Source: Paenibacillus wulumuqiensis (GTDB lineage: Bacteria; Bacillota; Bacilli; Paenibacillales; Paenibacillaceae). Taken from it: a DNA stretch of 64,000 nt. Of this stretch, positions 43,569-52,164 are shown in pieces (position 1 is the stretch's first letter; each line of letters begins with the position of its first letter). The notes under the pieces were generated by a model. The model was given only the letters and a program-made list of their open reading frames with translations. It made no database searches and was not told the DNA's origin. The DNA lies in contig NZ_LAQP01000018.1 in the NCBI RefSeq assembly GCF_000971965.1, positions 1-64,000 of the forward strand. Direction: 5' to 3'. The position numbers and the translations under genes are program-made.

Positions 43569-45075
43569 TCCATGCTTTCCTCCCCAGTTGTTTCGGCCAT
43601 TCTTCCACACAGAAATCGTATTTTTCCAGCTTCCGATAAAGGGTGGAGAGGGAAATCTGCAGCTCGCTGGCTACTTTTCCTTTATCGTTGCGGTACTCTT
43701 CCCGGTCGAGATAGCTTTCCAGTATTTTCTTCTCATACTGGGACAGCAGCTGTTCCAGACTGGCATTGTCCATTGATTCCACCTGTTCATGCAGATATTC
43801 CGGCAGATCCTCAAAAGACACCATATCCGTATCCACCATATTGACCATATATTCAATGGCATTTTCCAGCTGCCGAATATTGCCTGGCCAATCGTAACGC
43901 TTCAGCCACTCTTCCAGTGCAGGATTCAGCAGCAGTGGGCCCTTGCTTAGAATCGCCGCATGTTTCCGGATAAAATAATCACAGAACAGCGGAATGTCCG
44001 ATCTTCTTTCCCGCAGCGGTGTCGTATGCAGCGGAATCACATTCAGACGGTAATACAGATCCTCGCGGAATTCGCCTTTTTGCACCATTTCGTCGAGATT
44101 GCGATGTGTTGCCGCGATAACCCGTACATTGATCGGGATCGACAGGCTGCTACCAATCGGCTCAATCGAACGCTCCTGTAGTACCCGCAGAATCTTCGGC
44201 TGCAAGGACAACGGCATATCGCCGATCTCATCCAAAAACAGCGTCCCCTGATCGGCCAGCTGGAACTTTCCTTTTTTGCCGTCCTTTTTGGAACCTGTAA
44301 AAGCGCCCCCTTCATAGCCGAACAATTCACTTTCCAGCAGGGTATCCGGAATCGCCGAGCAGTTGATCGCGATAAAAGGCTGCCGGCTGCGATTTCCTTC
44401 GTAGTGGATCGCTTTGGCGAGCAGTTCCTTGCCGGTGCCACTCTCTCCTTTGATCAATACGGTGGATGGACTGTTGATCACTTTTCGGGCTTTGAGGATT
44501 ACATTTCGGATACCGGTATCATTGCCGATAATATCCTCGAACAGTACATCATGAGGAGATGTCCGTTCCCGTTTTGTGTTCATTTGGACTTTGGGACGCA
44601 GCATTACGCTCAGTTTCTGTTCCAGCCGAATACCGGTCTCTGCCAGATGGGTAAAGTAAAACTCGGTATCCTGTGCGATGTTTTCCTTGTATTTCTCCAT
44701 AAAACTGGTAATCGAGAGGATACCCAGCAGGGTATGACTACTGGAATACACCGGAAAATAAATGGCTCCATAGCCGCTGCAGGTATCATTGGATTTACAA
44801 TTGGCGCAGCCGAGTTCGCTTGTCTTGGAGTCATAGACCACATACGGCTGCCCGGTCTCAATGACTCTGGCAATGGCACGTTCATGCTTTTCTTCCGTGT
44901 GCCCGTAGCTGTATTCGCCTGTGCCACCTATGAACCGACCAGCCTCATCATACAGCTCTGCTTCCAAGCCGAGCTGTTGTTTGACTTTTTGCAAAATGGC
45001 GTCGATCCCCAGTTCATGACGAGCTCTCACTTCATACTTTTTTACATTTTCCAGAAATTCAGAAAAGTAAGACAT
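43558..45075 (-). CDS. sigma-54-dependent transcriptional activator
   Basis: Enhancer-binding protein (505 aa). The N-terminal GAF/PAS-like sensor (about 20-160) holds a Cys cluster, Cys90-x2-Cys93-x5-Cys99 (CANCKSNDTC), which may bind metal or sense redox. The AAA+ domain (about 180-400) has Walker A GESGTGKE (210-217), Walker B GTLFLDEIGD (277-286) and the sigma-54 contact loop GAFTGS (257-262), a variant of GAFTGA. A C-terminal Fis-type helix-turn-helix ends it. The ATG directly follows the stop codon of the 39-codon ORF, with GGGGGAAGGG ahead. It sits inside the operon driven by the sigma-54 promoter and so probably activates itself. Confidence 0.93.
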   Translation of the reverse strand: MSYFSEFLENVKKYEVRARHELGIDAILQKVKQQLGLEAELYDEAGRFIGGTGEYSYGHTEEKHERAIARVIETGQPYVVYDSKTSELGCANCKSNDTCSGYGAIYFPVYSSSHTLLGILSITSFMEKYKENIAQDTEFYFTHLAETGIRLEQKLSVMLRPKVQMNTKRERTSPHDVLFEDIIGNDTGIRNVILKARKVINSPSTVLIKGESGTGKELLAKAIHYEGNRSRQPFIAINCSAIPDTLLESELFGYEGGAFTGSKKDGKKGKFQLADQGTLFLDEIGDMPLSLQPKILRVLQERSIEPIGSSLSIPINVRVIAATHRNLDEMVQKGEFREDLYYRLNVIPLHTTPLRERRSDIPLFCDYFIRKHAAILSKGPLLLNPALEEWLKRYDWPGNIRQLENAIEYMVNMVDTDMVSFEDLPEYLHEQVESMDNASLEQLLSQYEKKILESYLDREEYRNDKGKVASELQISLSTLYRKLEKYDFCVEEWPKQLGRKAWNVK

Positions 45076-45195
45076 CTATATCCCTTCCCCCTCATATGCG
45101 GTTTCCCTGATGATCAGACACAAGCGGGAGACCGAAGAACGAATGGATGCAGCAATACGGCAATACGGCGCCGGTATTTTGCTTTTTTCAATCAT
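45076..45195 (-). CDS. 39-codon ORF, candidate exported peptide precursor
   Basis: Short frame not reported by length-limited ORF calling. ATG at 45195 lies 7 nt after a strong GGGGAGG site, and its TAG stop is directly followed by the activator's ATG. The predicted peptide starts MIEKSKIPAPYC, has Cys12 and Cys26, a middle stretch of Ile, Ala, Ser, Val and Arg, and ends YEGEGI. It is the first frame on the mRNA from the sigma-54 promoter (predicted start about 45210, leader about 15 nt). I recognise no family. It could be a precursor peptide for the exporter downstream or merely a translational leader for the activator. Real translation is well supported; the function is not. Confidence 0.6.
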   Translation of the reverse strand: MIEKSKIPAPYCRIAASIRSSVSRLCLIIRETAYEGEGI

Positions 45196-45219
45196 CTGAT
45201 TTCCTCCCCACTTTTATTA

Positions 45220-45237
45220 ATGCAATAACCGTGCCAA
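45220..45237 (-). promoter_or_regulatory. sigma-54 promoter (-24/-12)
   Basis: Minus-strand TTGGCACGGTTATTGCAT matches the sigma-54 consensus TGGCAC-N5-TTGC at every conserved base, with the GG and GC dinucleotides (45234-45235 and 45222-45223) exactly 10 nt apart. Predicted transcription start is about 45210. It drives the 39-codon ORF, activator, exporter, chaperone, thioredoxin and peptidase genes. Confidence 0.88.
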
Positions 45238-45342
45238 CTCTGAACAAAAAAATATTTTTCTTCAAAAACCCTGTACCAGCAGCATTTATTTTTTCTGATT
45301 CTGTCGTATTATTGCAAACTATCCTTTCAGTACCCTTTATTC

Positions 45343-45370
45343 TTGTCAGGAATGAAAAAACGTTTGTCAG
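45343..45370 (-). promoter_or_regulatory. candidate upstream activator sites
   Basis: Two direct repeats TTGTCAG (45343-45349 and 45364-45370) start 21 bp apart, two helical turns, about 110-135 bp upstream of the -24 element. That distance suits binding of a sigma-54 activator. The second copy is 13 bp downstream of the rpoN stop. Confidence 0.45.
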
Positions 45371-45382
45371 AGTTGGGAATGG

Positions 45383-46684
45383 CTAACGCAGCCGCCGCAT
45401 GGATGCAGACAGAATACGCTCTTCGTTTCTGTATTTGGCTACTGTACGCCGGGAGATTTCGATTCCCTGCGCCTGAAGTTCGTTCGTTATTCGCTGATCG
45501 GACAAAGGACTTTTTTTATCTTCATCGGCAATCATATTGCGAATCTGCTGCTTGACCGATTCTGTGGAGGTCTCTCCCTCAGCTGTAGCTATCGTATTGG
45601 ATAGAAGCTTTTTCATTTCAAATAACCCTCTGGGCGTATCCATGTATTTATGACGAACCGTCCGGCTGATCGTGGATTCATGCAGTCCCGTTCTGCCGGC
45701 AATCTCCTTGATATTCAGCGGCTTTAGACTGTGATCCTGACCAGACAGGAAGGCAACCTGCTCTTTGGCGATCACCGAGGCGACTTTCAGGAGAGTATTC
45801 CTCCGGTAGGCGACACTCTGTACCAGCCATTTGCCGGATTGTATCCGCTCCTTGCAGTATGAGCGCACTTCTTCCGAGCAATCTGATGCAGCAGGAATAT
45901 AATCGGCATTTATGGAAATGCGAGGCGAATACATATCGCGAATCGTAAATTTCTGCGGTGTATCCGGTGTATATTCGACGATGACGTCGGCTGTGACAGG
46001 GGCTGCGGCTGTACCTTGCAGCGCCGAACATGGACGGGGATTCAGCGTTTTGATGTAGAGGATCGCTTCTTCCACACTTTTCCTGGAAGCACCGATAGAG
46101 CGCCGAATCACATCCAGATTACCACGAGCCAGATCATGCAGATGACCGGTAATAAGCTTCAGTGCCAACGGGTGGCTGGATGGGTCCATTTCCGCCTGCA
46201 AAAGAAGACATTCTGTCAGATCACGCGCACCAACGCCCGGTGGATCAAGCGATTGCAGCAGCTGCAGGGATTGCTGCATAATTTCCGGCGGAAGATGAAG
46301 CTCTTCCCCGGCTTCCTCCAGGGAGACTACCAGATATCCGCGTTCATCCAGATTACCGGCCAGATACGCTGCAGCCCGATAGATCTCCGGTGAAGTTACT
46401 CTCATACGCAGCTGTTCAAGCAGCAGTGACTCGATCGTCACCGTATCGTCTGCAATCCCGTTTAGTTCATCCCAGTCTGCACTGCTGGATATCCGGGTTG
46501 TCCTGGCGGCATATTCACCTGTTTTCCATTTAATCTCGATAAATGGATTCTCTGCTTCCTGGCTTTCCAGAAACTGCTGAAGCTCTTCCCAGGAATATTT
46601 CAGCATATCGATCGACTGTCTTAATGCTGGTGTTACATGTAATTGTTGAGACAGATTCTGTTCCAGATTCATGGAATTCGACAA
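45383..46684 (-). CDS. rpoN: RNA polymerase sigma-54 factor
   Basis: Sigma-54 (SigL in Bacillus), 433 aa, which directs RNA polymerase to -24/-12 promoters and needs an AAA+ activator. The activator-interacting N-terminus (MNLEQNLSQQLHVTPALRQSIDMLKYS), the core-binding middle and the DNA-binding C-terminus are present, ending with the RpoN box RRTVAKYRNE. The best-placed site, GGGGGAA, points to a TTG start at 46684; ATG at 46672 is an alternative, and the longer frame up to 46744 has no site. It lies 145 bp upstream of the only clear sigma-54 promoter in the window, which suggests a local regulon. Confidence 0.93.
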   Translation of the reverse strand: MSNSMNLEQNLSQQLHVTPALRQSIDMLKYSWEELQQFLESQEAENPFIEIKWKTGEYAARTTRISSSADWDELNGIADDTVTIESLLLEQLRMRVTSPEIYRAAAYLAGNLDERGYLVVSLEEAGEELHLPPEIMQQSLQLLQSLDPPGVGARDLTECLLLQAEMDPSSHPLALKLITGHLHDLARGNLDVIRRSIGASRKSVEEAILYIKTLNPRPCSALQGTAAAPVTADVIVEYTPDTPQKFTIRDMYSPRISINADYIPAASDCSEEVRSYCKERIQSGKWLVQSVAYRRNTLLKVASVIAKEQVAFLSGQDHSLKPLNIKEIAGRTGLHESTISRTVRHKYMDTPRGLFEMKKLLSNTIATAEGETSTESVKQQIRNMIADEDKKSPLSDQRITNELQAQGIEISRRTVAKYRNEERILSASMRRLR

Positions 46685-46952
46685 ATTGGATTCCCCCAGT
46701 ACGCCTATCAGGCAAAGCGCAGCGTATATGATGCAGCTGCGCATCTATTTCTTGTTCCTCATTTGAAAGGACATGTTCATATTCTGATCTACCTTATATA
46801 TCGTTGTCTGTTGTATTTAATCATAGTCCCGGCAGAGAAATAAAGAAGTGGACTTATTGAAGGGTACAAACTGAAGGAAGCGTGTGCGTCTGTAGCGGTG
46901 TGTTTATTGCTGTGAAAGAACATGGGGAGTGATACATTTACTATTTTTGAAA
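46685..46952. other. intergenic region upstream of rpoN
   Basis: About 270 bp between rpoN and the tRNA terminator. No gene or clear promoter that I can support. Confidence 0.4.
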
Positions 46953-46993
46953 ACAAAAAAACTCATGAATCTCTACAAGAGAAATTCATGAGT
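46953..46993 (-). terminator. terminator after tRNA-Leu
   Basis: ACTCATGAAT (46961-46970) / ATTCATGAGT (46984-46993) stem followed on the minus strand by a T7 run. It lies 22 bp after the tRNA 3' end. Confidence 0.85.
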
Positions 46994-47014
46994 CTATTTG
47001 TTAATGCTTAGGAA

Positions 47015-47098
<84 letters not shown>

Positions 47099-47185
47099 AA
47101 ATTAGTTAGTGAGCTGCGTTACGCAATCACAAGGAATAATATATCATGCTTTTTCCAAAAGCACAAGCTTTTTCGCAAATTATTT

Positions 47186-49126
47186 TTAATACAGGCTGTA
47201 GACCTGATAGTAAAATTCATTCCAGACCCGCGTCTCGCCTGCCTGTACATAGTCCAGCCGGATCGTTACATGACCTTTGCCTGCCGTATAGGCGGCCGGA
47301 ATCTCGTATTCATCCTCCAGCCAGCGCTTGTACGGATTGCGGTCGGCGGTATACCAGCTGCGCTCCTGCACGAGGATACCATCGACATGGACAGTCGCCT
47401 TCTGCCGGCCGGTCATCTGATCGGAGCGGCGCCGCAGCCGAACGCCCCGATTATCCGGGCGGATCGATACCGTAAATTCGCTCCAGCCTTCCGTCTCATG
47501 GCCGGTATCCGTGATCAGCACATCATCCTGGTCGCCTTCATAACAGGAGGTCAGCGTATAATACCCGCGGCTGCCTGATGTCCGGTACTGGTGTATGCCT
47601 TCCGAAGCCTTGCAGCCGATATCCAGCTCATCCGTCAGCTCCATGCCCGGTTCATCCAGCCCGTAATAAAGCAGTATGCCCGAATGACGCAAATACTGAT
47701 TGTTATACTCTCCCGCCTCTATGCCAAACACCAACTGCTGCTGAAAAGGATACACATCCCCGCTGCACAGCCGCACCATCGACCAGGGACTATCCGGCAG
47801 GCCATCATAACCGCTGGACGGATTCATCTCTGGCGGTGTCGGGAAGCCCCAGCCATAGTTAACCCAGCTCTCCGATCCGTCACTCTCCACCTGCGGAGTT
47901 GCCCTGCCGTCGATATGGACGCGTACATCGCCTTCACAGCTGATCTGCCCGCTCTCCCTGCTAAATGCCGTCACCTGCCCCGCAACGAGATGTCCACGTC
48001 CCCTGATCTGCCCGATAATGCTATCTGTTCCATGACTCGCTTGGGATGGATAATAATCGGATGAGCGAAAATAACCCGTCCGGCCCTGTGGATACAGCGG
48101 CTGAGGCCCTGCATGATAGCGGATCTGCCAGCTGCCCAGCTCCACTGCTGCCGTTCCCCGGTTCACCAGTTCAATACGAGCACTTTGCCAGTACGGCATC
48201 GGAAAATACTGATACCACTGCCCATCCGCCGCCTGACCGTGGGACAGCAGACCAATCCGATTATAACCCAGCTCATTACCGAAAAAGGCTCCCAGCGGGC
48301 ATTCCACATCCGCCTGTTCATGATCATCCCAGGTCATACAGATCCATATCTGCATCAGCTCCGGCCTGGGGAAATCATTGATCGGCTCTGCCGGCTCCGA
48401 TTCCCATTGTGCCAGAATGGCGGTAATGCAGCCAGCATCATGCTCATCCAGCAGTACCTCGCGCTCGCCTGCAGCCAGTGTCAGCTGCTCAACCGTGCCC
48501 TCTCTCGCATCCCTGCCAGCAGGCTTGGGATCTTGGCCGGGATGGCGCCACATTTCCAGCAGACCGCTCAGGTCTTCGTGTCCGGTAAAGGTTACGACAC
48601 CCTCGGCTTCCCGGTAGGAGTGGTAGATCACATGCCCCCAGCCTCCGTCGCCTTTGGCCGCTCCTTTCAGCCGGATATCCGATGTGATCCGGCAGGAATG
48701 TTCATATTCCATCGGGACCCAGCTGCGCACGACCCGGATCGGCCCTCGCCCATTATCATCCGGTCCCATATAGGCATCAGCCAGTGGTGCGGTAAAAGGA
48801 GCCTTATGACCAAACTCCGAATGCCGGATACGGAACCTCGGCTCGATTTCTCCATCAAAATAAAACGAAAACGTCGGCTCTTCACTCTCCGGATACCGGT
48901 GCTGTACAAAGTTATAAATACAGCCGGGACCATCCACATCGAAAATCACCCATTCCTCGCCTTCCCGGTACAACCACCAGTCCCAGTCGGCGTTCAGCCC
49001 CTGCTTGTCAATGCTGCCTTCATAGTGAACCTGCACGCCTTCACGCAGCAGCGGCAGCAGCTCGAATCGCTCCATTGCCTTCAGACCTTTGGGTACGTTA
49101 TGTTTGTATTCCCTGTTTGATTCCAT
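47186..49126 (-). CDS. DUF2961 / glycoside hydrolase family 172 protein
   Basis: Soluble enzyme-like protein (646 aa) of DUF2961, now grouped as GH172, whose characterised members act on arabinofuranosides and fructofuranosides. The family opening is visible: DWDWWLYREGEEWVIFDVDGPGCIYNFVQHRYP, then FYFDGEIEPRFRIRHSEFG. The C-terminal half has double jelly-roll character. No signal peptide. ATG at 49126 follows AGGAG; the longer frame lacks a site. Together with GH43, GH51 and GH3 neighbours it fits cytoplasmic breakdown of arabinose-containing oligosaccharides, though the exact substrate is inferred. Confidence 0.85.
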   Translation of the reverse strand: MESNREYKHNVPKGLKAMERFELLPLLREGVQVHYEGSIDKQGLNADWDWWLYREGEEWVIFDVDGPGCIYNFVQHRYPESEEPTFSFYFDGEIEPRFRIRHSEFGHKAPFTAPLADAYMGPDDNGRGPIRVVRSWVPMEYEHSCRITSDIRLKGAAKGDGGWGHVIYHSYREAEGVVTFTGHEDLSGLLEMWRHPGQDPKPAGRDAREGTVEQLTLAAGEREVLLDEHDAGCITAILAQWESEPAEPINDFPRPELMQIWICMTWDDHEQADVECPLGAFFGNELGYNRIGLLSHGQAADGQWYQYFPMPYWQSARIELVNRGTAAVELGSWQIRYHAGPQPLYPQGRTGYFRSSDYYPSQASHGTDSIIGQIRGRGHLVAGQVTAFSRESGQISCEGDVRVHIDGRATPQVESDGSESWVNYGWGFPTPPEMNPSSGYDGLPDSPWSMVRLCSGDVYPFQQQLVFGIEAGEYNNQYLRHSGILLYYGLDEPGMELTDELDIGCKASEGIHQYRTSGSRGYYTLTSCYEGDQDDVLITDTGHETEGWSEFTVSIRPDNRGVRLRRRSDQMTGRQKATVHVDGILVQERSWYTADRNPYKRWLEDEYEIPAAYTAGKGHVTIRLDYVQAGETRVWNEFYYQVYSLY

Positions 49127-49335
49127 TCTGCTGCTCCTGTTCTCCGTATATATGAACGGATAATAATGGATGGGACAATCGTATCTCATTGGTTGATTGG
49201 CATTCTTACATTTGGTTGGCATTACTGCAATCCATACTTTCCTCTACTTATTATAAAAGGTACGCTCTTCCCCCGGAATTGAACAATTTTCAGATGAGTT
49301 GAACATTTTGGTTTTCCGATTTACTTTTCGCATGC

Positions 49336-49366
49336 AAAAAGACAACGATCCGGTTACAGATCGTTG
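49336..49366 (-). terminator. terminator after the GH43 gene
   Basis: CAACGATC (49343-49350) / GATCGTTG (49359-49366) stem, followed on the minus strand by TCTTTTT. It lies 60 bp after the GH43 stop. Confidence 0.8.
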
Positions 49367-49425
49367 CCTCTTTATTCCTATCGCTCACTATGCAGATGCA
49401 GGCGATTTGCCTGGCATACTGTTCG

Positions 49426-51966
49426 TTATTTGGAGGACAGCTCAGCCAGCTGGGCTGGTGTCAGGCCGCCTTCGAATACTTGCAATTCATCCAGTTCCCC
49501 TTTGAACGGAGCATCCCAGAAGTTGACGCCGAGTCCAAAGCTCGCGTTGTCCGTAGCCGAGAAGCGATCCGGGAAGCCGGTGCCGGTAAAGGTTTCTTTG
49601 CCGTTCACATATACGCTCACCACGCCTTGATCAACCGAGAAGGCCAGATGGCTCCACTCTCCTGCCGGAATCTTCATGCCGGTGCTGGCATCGTACCATG
49701 GCGCACTGCCGGCCCACAGCATGGTGTTATCTCCAGATGTGCCGCGCGGCAGCAGGCTGATCCAGTGCTCACTGTCTGCTGCACCGAAGAATGCCGGTGA
49801 ATACACATTCAGCTGCTCCGGCTTCACCCACATGGATACCGAATACGAATTGCTGTGAATCAGTCCATTCGGCAGGCGAATGCCTGTCGTGCCATCCAGT
49901 ACAGCGGATTGTCCGCGCACGCCTTCACCATACGTGATGCTGCCCACGGTTGCCGGACGATCGAGACGATCACCTGTCAGTTCACCTGCGCCATGCTGGC
50001 CGGTGCTGTCGTTTAGATTCCGATCGAAGCTGTACTGTGCCGTCAGTTCTGCATTGACGTAAGGCAGTACAGTAACGTCAAATGCCTTGGTACGTGTCTC
50101 ATTGCCGCGGGTAATACGCGCCGTCAATGTTACCGGTACAGCGGAGCTACCGGATGCCGGACGTGTCACCTGACCGTTCGCAGCAATCACTTCTTCATTG
50201 GAAGACGTCCAGCTGATGACTGTACCGCGGCTGCCGACTGCGGGCAGTTCCAGATTGGCTGTAATGCCTTCTGTACCATCCAGCTTCAGTTCACCATATA
50301 CATCTGCGATAACCTGCGTATCCGAAGCATCCGGCAGACGGCTGCCCCAGCCCATCGTCGCCTGATCGGACAGTGCGGTGAATGTCATGACATACTGCTC
50401 GGACATCGGGTCCCAGTCCTTGACGAATACACCGGTATACTTTTTGCCGCCAATCGTCAGTTCTGCATCATTGGTGCCTTTTTTCTTCCAGGTGCCCTGC
50501 AGTTCGCCGGTGATTGTATGATCTTCATTGAGACGGATTGCGCTCGCTTCCTTGATCGCCGCGGAAGAATCGCTGCCATGATCGACAAACTGATAATCGC
50601 CGGTGATCATTTTATCGCTGACTTTGGCTTCCTTCTCGCCTGCATAACGATATGGTGAGACGACTGGCCAGCCTTCTTTATTGATAAACATCTGGTGGAT
50701 GCGCAGTTCATGCTCTTCGCCGCGTCCCGGGAAGCGGGTATGGAAGACGAGGAACAGCTGTCCGGTCTTCGGATCGGTGTAGACGGAGTTGTGTCCCGGA
50801 GACACATAGCCGTAATCCTGCTCTTTGCCCGGATCACCTACCTTGCTGTCGAACTGGAAGTTGCCGATCAGCTTGTTGCCGTACTCGTCATTGCTCGTAT
50901 TGGCCGGCCAGGTCGCCTGGTGACCTCTGGCATCTACATATGGACCATCCGGGGACTTGGAGCGGAATACGCGCATATTGTAACCGCCGTTCGCGGCCAG
51001 TCCGCCGTATGTCATGTACAGATAGAAGTAACCGGTATCCTTGTTGTACTGAATGTACGGTCCTTCACCGGACTTGCCGTAACCGCCGGCAATCTTGGTG
51101 CCAAAGTAGCGGTCGATCATGCGGCCGTCCTTGGTTTTGCCGTCTTTGCCCGGATAGATCGGCTTGCCGGTCTTCTGGTCAACTTCCATTACGAAGATAC
51201 CGCCGGACCATGAACCGTAGGTCATCCACATTTTGCCTTTGGCATCGTAGAAAATAGTCGGGTCGATGGCATTCGGATACTGCTGATTGGCATAGGAGCC
51301 GTTTTCGTTAAACCAGGCCGGATTCTCGGCACTGATTTTTTGCTGGTCGATCAGCGTTTTGATATTCGTGTTGGTCCACTGCTTGTCCACCTGGCTGTTG
51401 GCATCAAATGCTTTGTCCTTGGTGAACCCGGTATAGATAAAAGTATCTGTGTATTCATATGGCCCTTCGATATTCTTGGATACCGCCATGCCGATCGCAG
51501 AACGGATATACGTGGATGAAGTAGAATAATACAGCGTATAGGCGCCTTTGGAGCCATCTTTATTTACATACTTGGGATTCCAGATCACATCCGGTGCCCA
51601 TACGGCAAAGCCGCCTTTGCTGTCGGCATCATTTTCACCGGCCCATTTAAAAGAGCCTGCGAGCGTTTTGGACAGATCACCGTAGAGCGTATTGCCCGGC
51701 GTGGTGTAACCGTTTGCAAAATTGGACCAGTGCATCAGGTCCGTTGACTTGGCTGCCGATATGTGGGAACCGAATACATAGAACGTATTGCCTGTTTTGA
51801 TAATGGAAGGATCATGGACAGTGGCATTGGAGAATGTCGGCTCTCCCGGTGGATTCTCTGCCTTGGCTGCAGATGCCTGTTCGTTGGCGGTTACTCCTGT
51901 TACAGATACCGCGAGTGAGAAAGCCAGTGTTGCTGCTGCGAGCCTTTTAGTTACATTTTTGCGCAT
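49426..51966 (-). CDS. secreted GH43 arabinanase with Ig-like and LamG modules
   Basis: Secreted enzyme (846 aa) predicted to cut alpha-1,5-arabinan. Order: signal peptide (1 to about 34), five-bladed GH43 domain (about 45-415) with Asp52 in HDPSII, Asp in FAVWAPDVIW and the catalytic Glu in SGEGPYI. A small C-terminal GH43 beta domain (about 440-545) follows, then an atrophied bacterial Ig-like module (WTSSNEEVI...TARITRG...FDVTVLP, about 550-640) and a LamG/concanavalin-like module (about 645-840). GAGGGG precedes the ATG. It would release arabino-oligosaccharides for the intracellular GH51, GH3 and GH172 enzymes. Confidence 0.9.
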   Translation of the reverse strand: MRKNVTKRLAAATLAFSLAVSVTGVTANEQASAAKAENPPGEPTFSNATVHDPSIIKTGNTFYVFGSHISAAKSTDLMHWSNFANGYTTPGNTLYGDLSKTLAGSFKWAGENDADSKGGFAVWAPDVIWNPKYVNKDGSKGAYTLYYSTSSTYIRSAIGMAVSKNIEGPYEYTDTFIYTGFTKDKAFDANSQVDKQWTNTNIKTLIDQQKISAENPAWFNENGSYANQQYPNAIDPTIFYDAKGKMWMTYGSWSGGIFVMEVDQKTGKPIYPGKDGKTKDGRMIDRYFGTKIAGGYGKSGEGPYIQYNKDTGYFYLYMTYGGLAANGGYNMRVFRSKSPDGPYVDARGHQATWPANTSNDEYGNKLIGNFQFDSKVGDPGKEQDYGYVSPGHNSVYTDPKTGQLFLVFHTRFPGRGEEHELRIHQMFINKEGWPVVSPYRYAGEKEAKVSDKMITGDYQFVDHGSDSSAAIKEASAIRLNEDHTITGELQGTWKKKGTNDAELTIGGKKYTGVFVKDWDPMSEQYVMTFTALSDQATMGWGSRLPDASDTQVIADVYGELKLDGTEGITANLELPAVGSRGTVISWTSSNEEVIAANGQVTRPASGSSAVPVTLTARITRGNETRTKAFDVTVLPYVNAELTAQYSFDRNLNDSTGQHGAGELTGDRLDRPATVGSITYGEGVRGQSAVLDGTTGIRLPNGLIHSNSYSVSMWVKPEQLNVYSPAFFGAADSEHWISLLPRGTSGDNTMLWAGSAPWYDASTGMKIPAGEWSHLAFSVDQGVVSVYVNGKETFTGTGFPDRFSATDNASFGLGVNFWDAPFKGELDELQVFEGGLTPAQLAELSSK

Positions 51967-52164
51967 TCGTTAATCCCCTCTCGTCTTGCTCATGATTGAT
52001 AATCTATGACTGATTCATATGACTGTTGATATCGGTCTGACTGCTCGTAGTAACTTGGAAAATGAACTGCCTCCATAACTCTAAATGATTGAAATCAATT
52101 CTCTTCTTCTCATATCGAAGCTTATGAAGGCAGTATATCTTAACTACCCTGGTTCAGTTGATGC

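Noticed and set aside
45241-45342. Another small precursor gene between rpoN and the sigma-54 promoter
   Set aside because: The only minus-strand ATG frames there are fewer than ten codons and lie upstream of the promoter start site.
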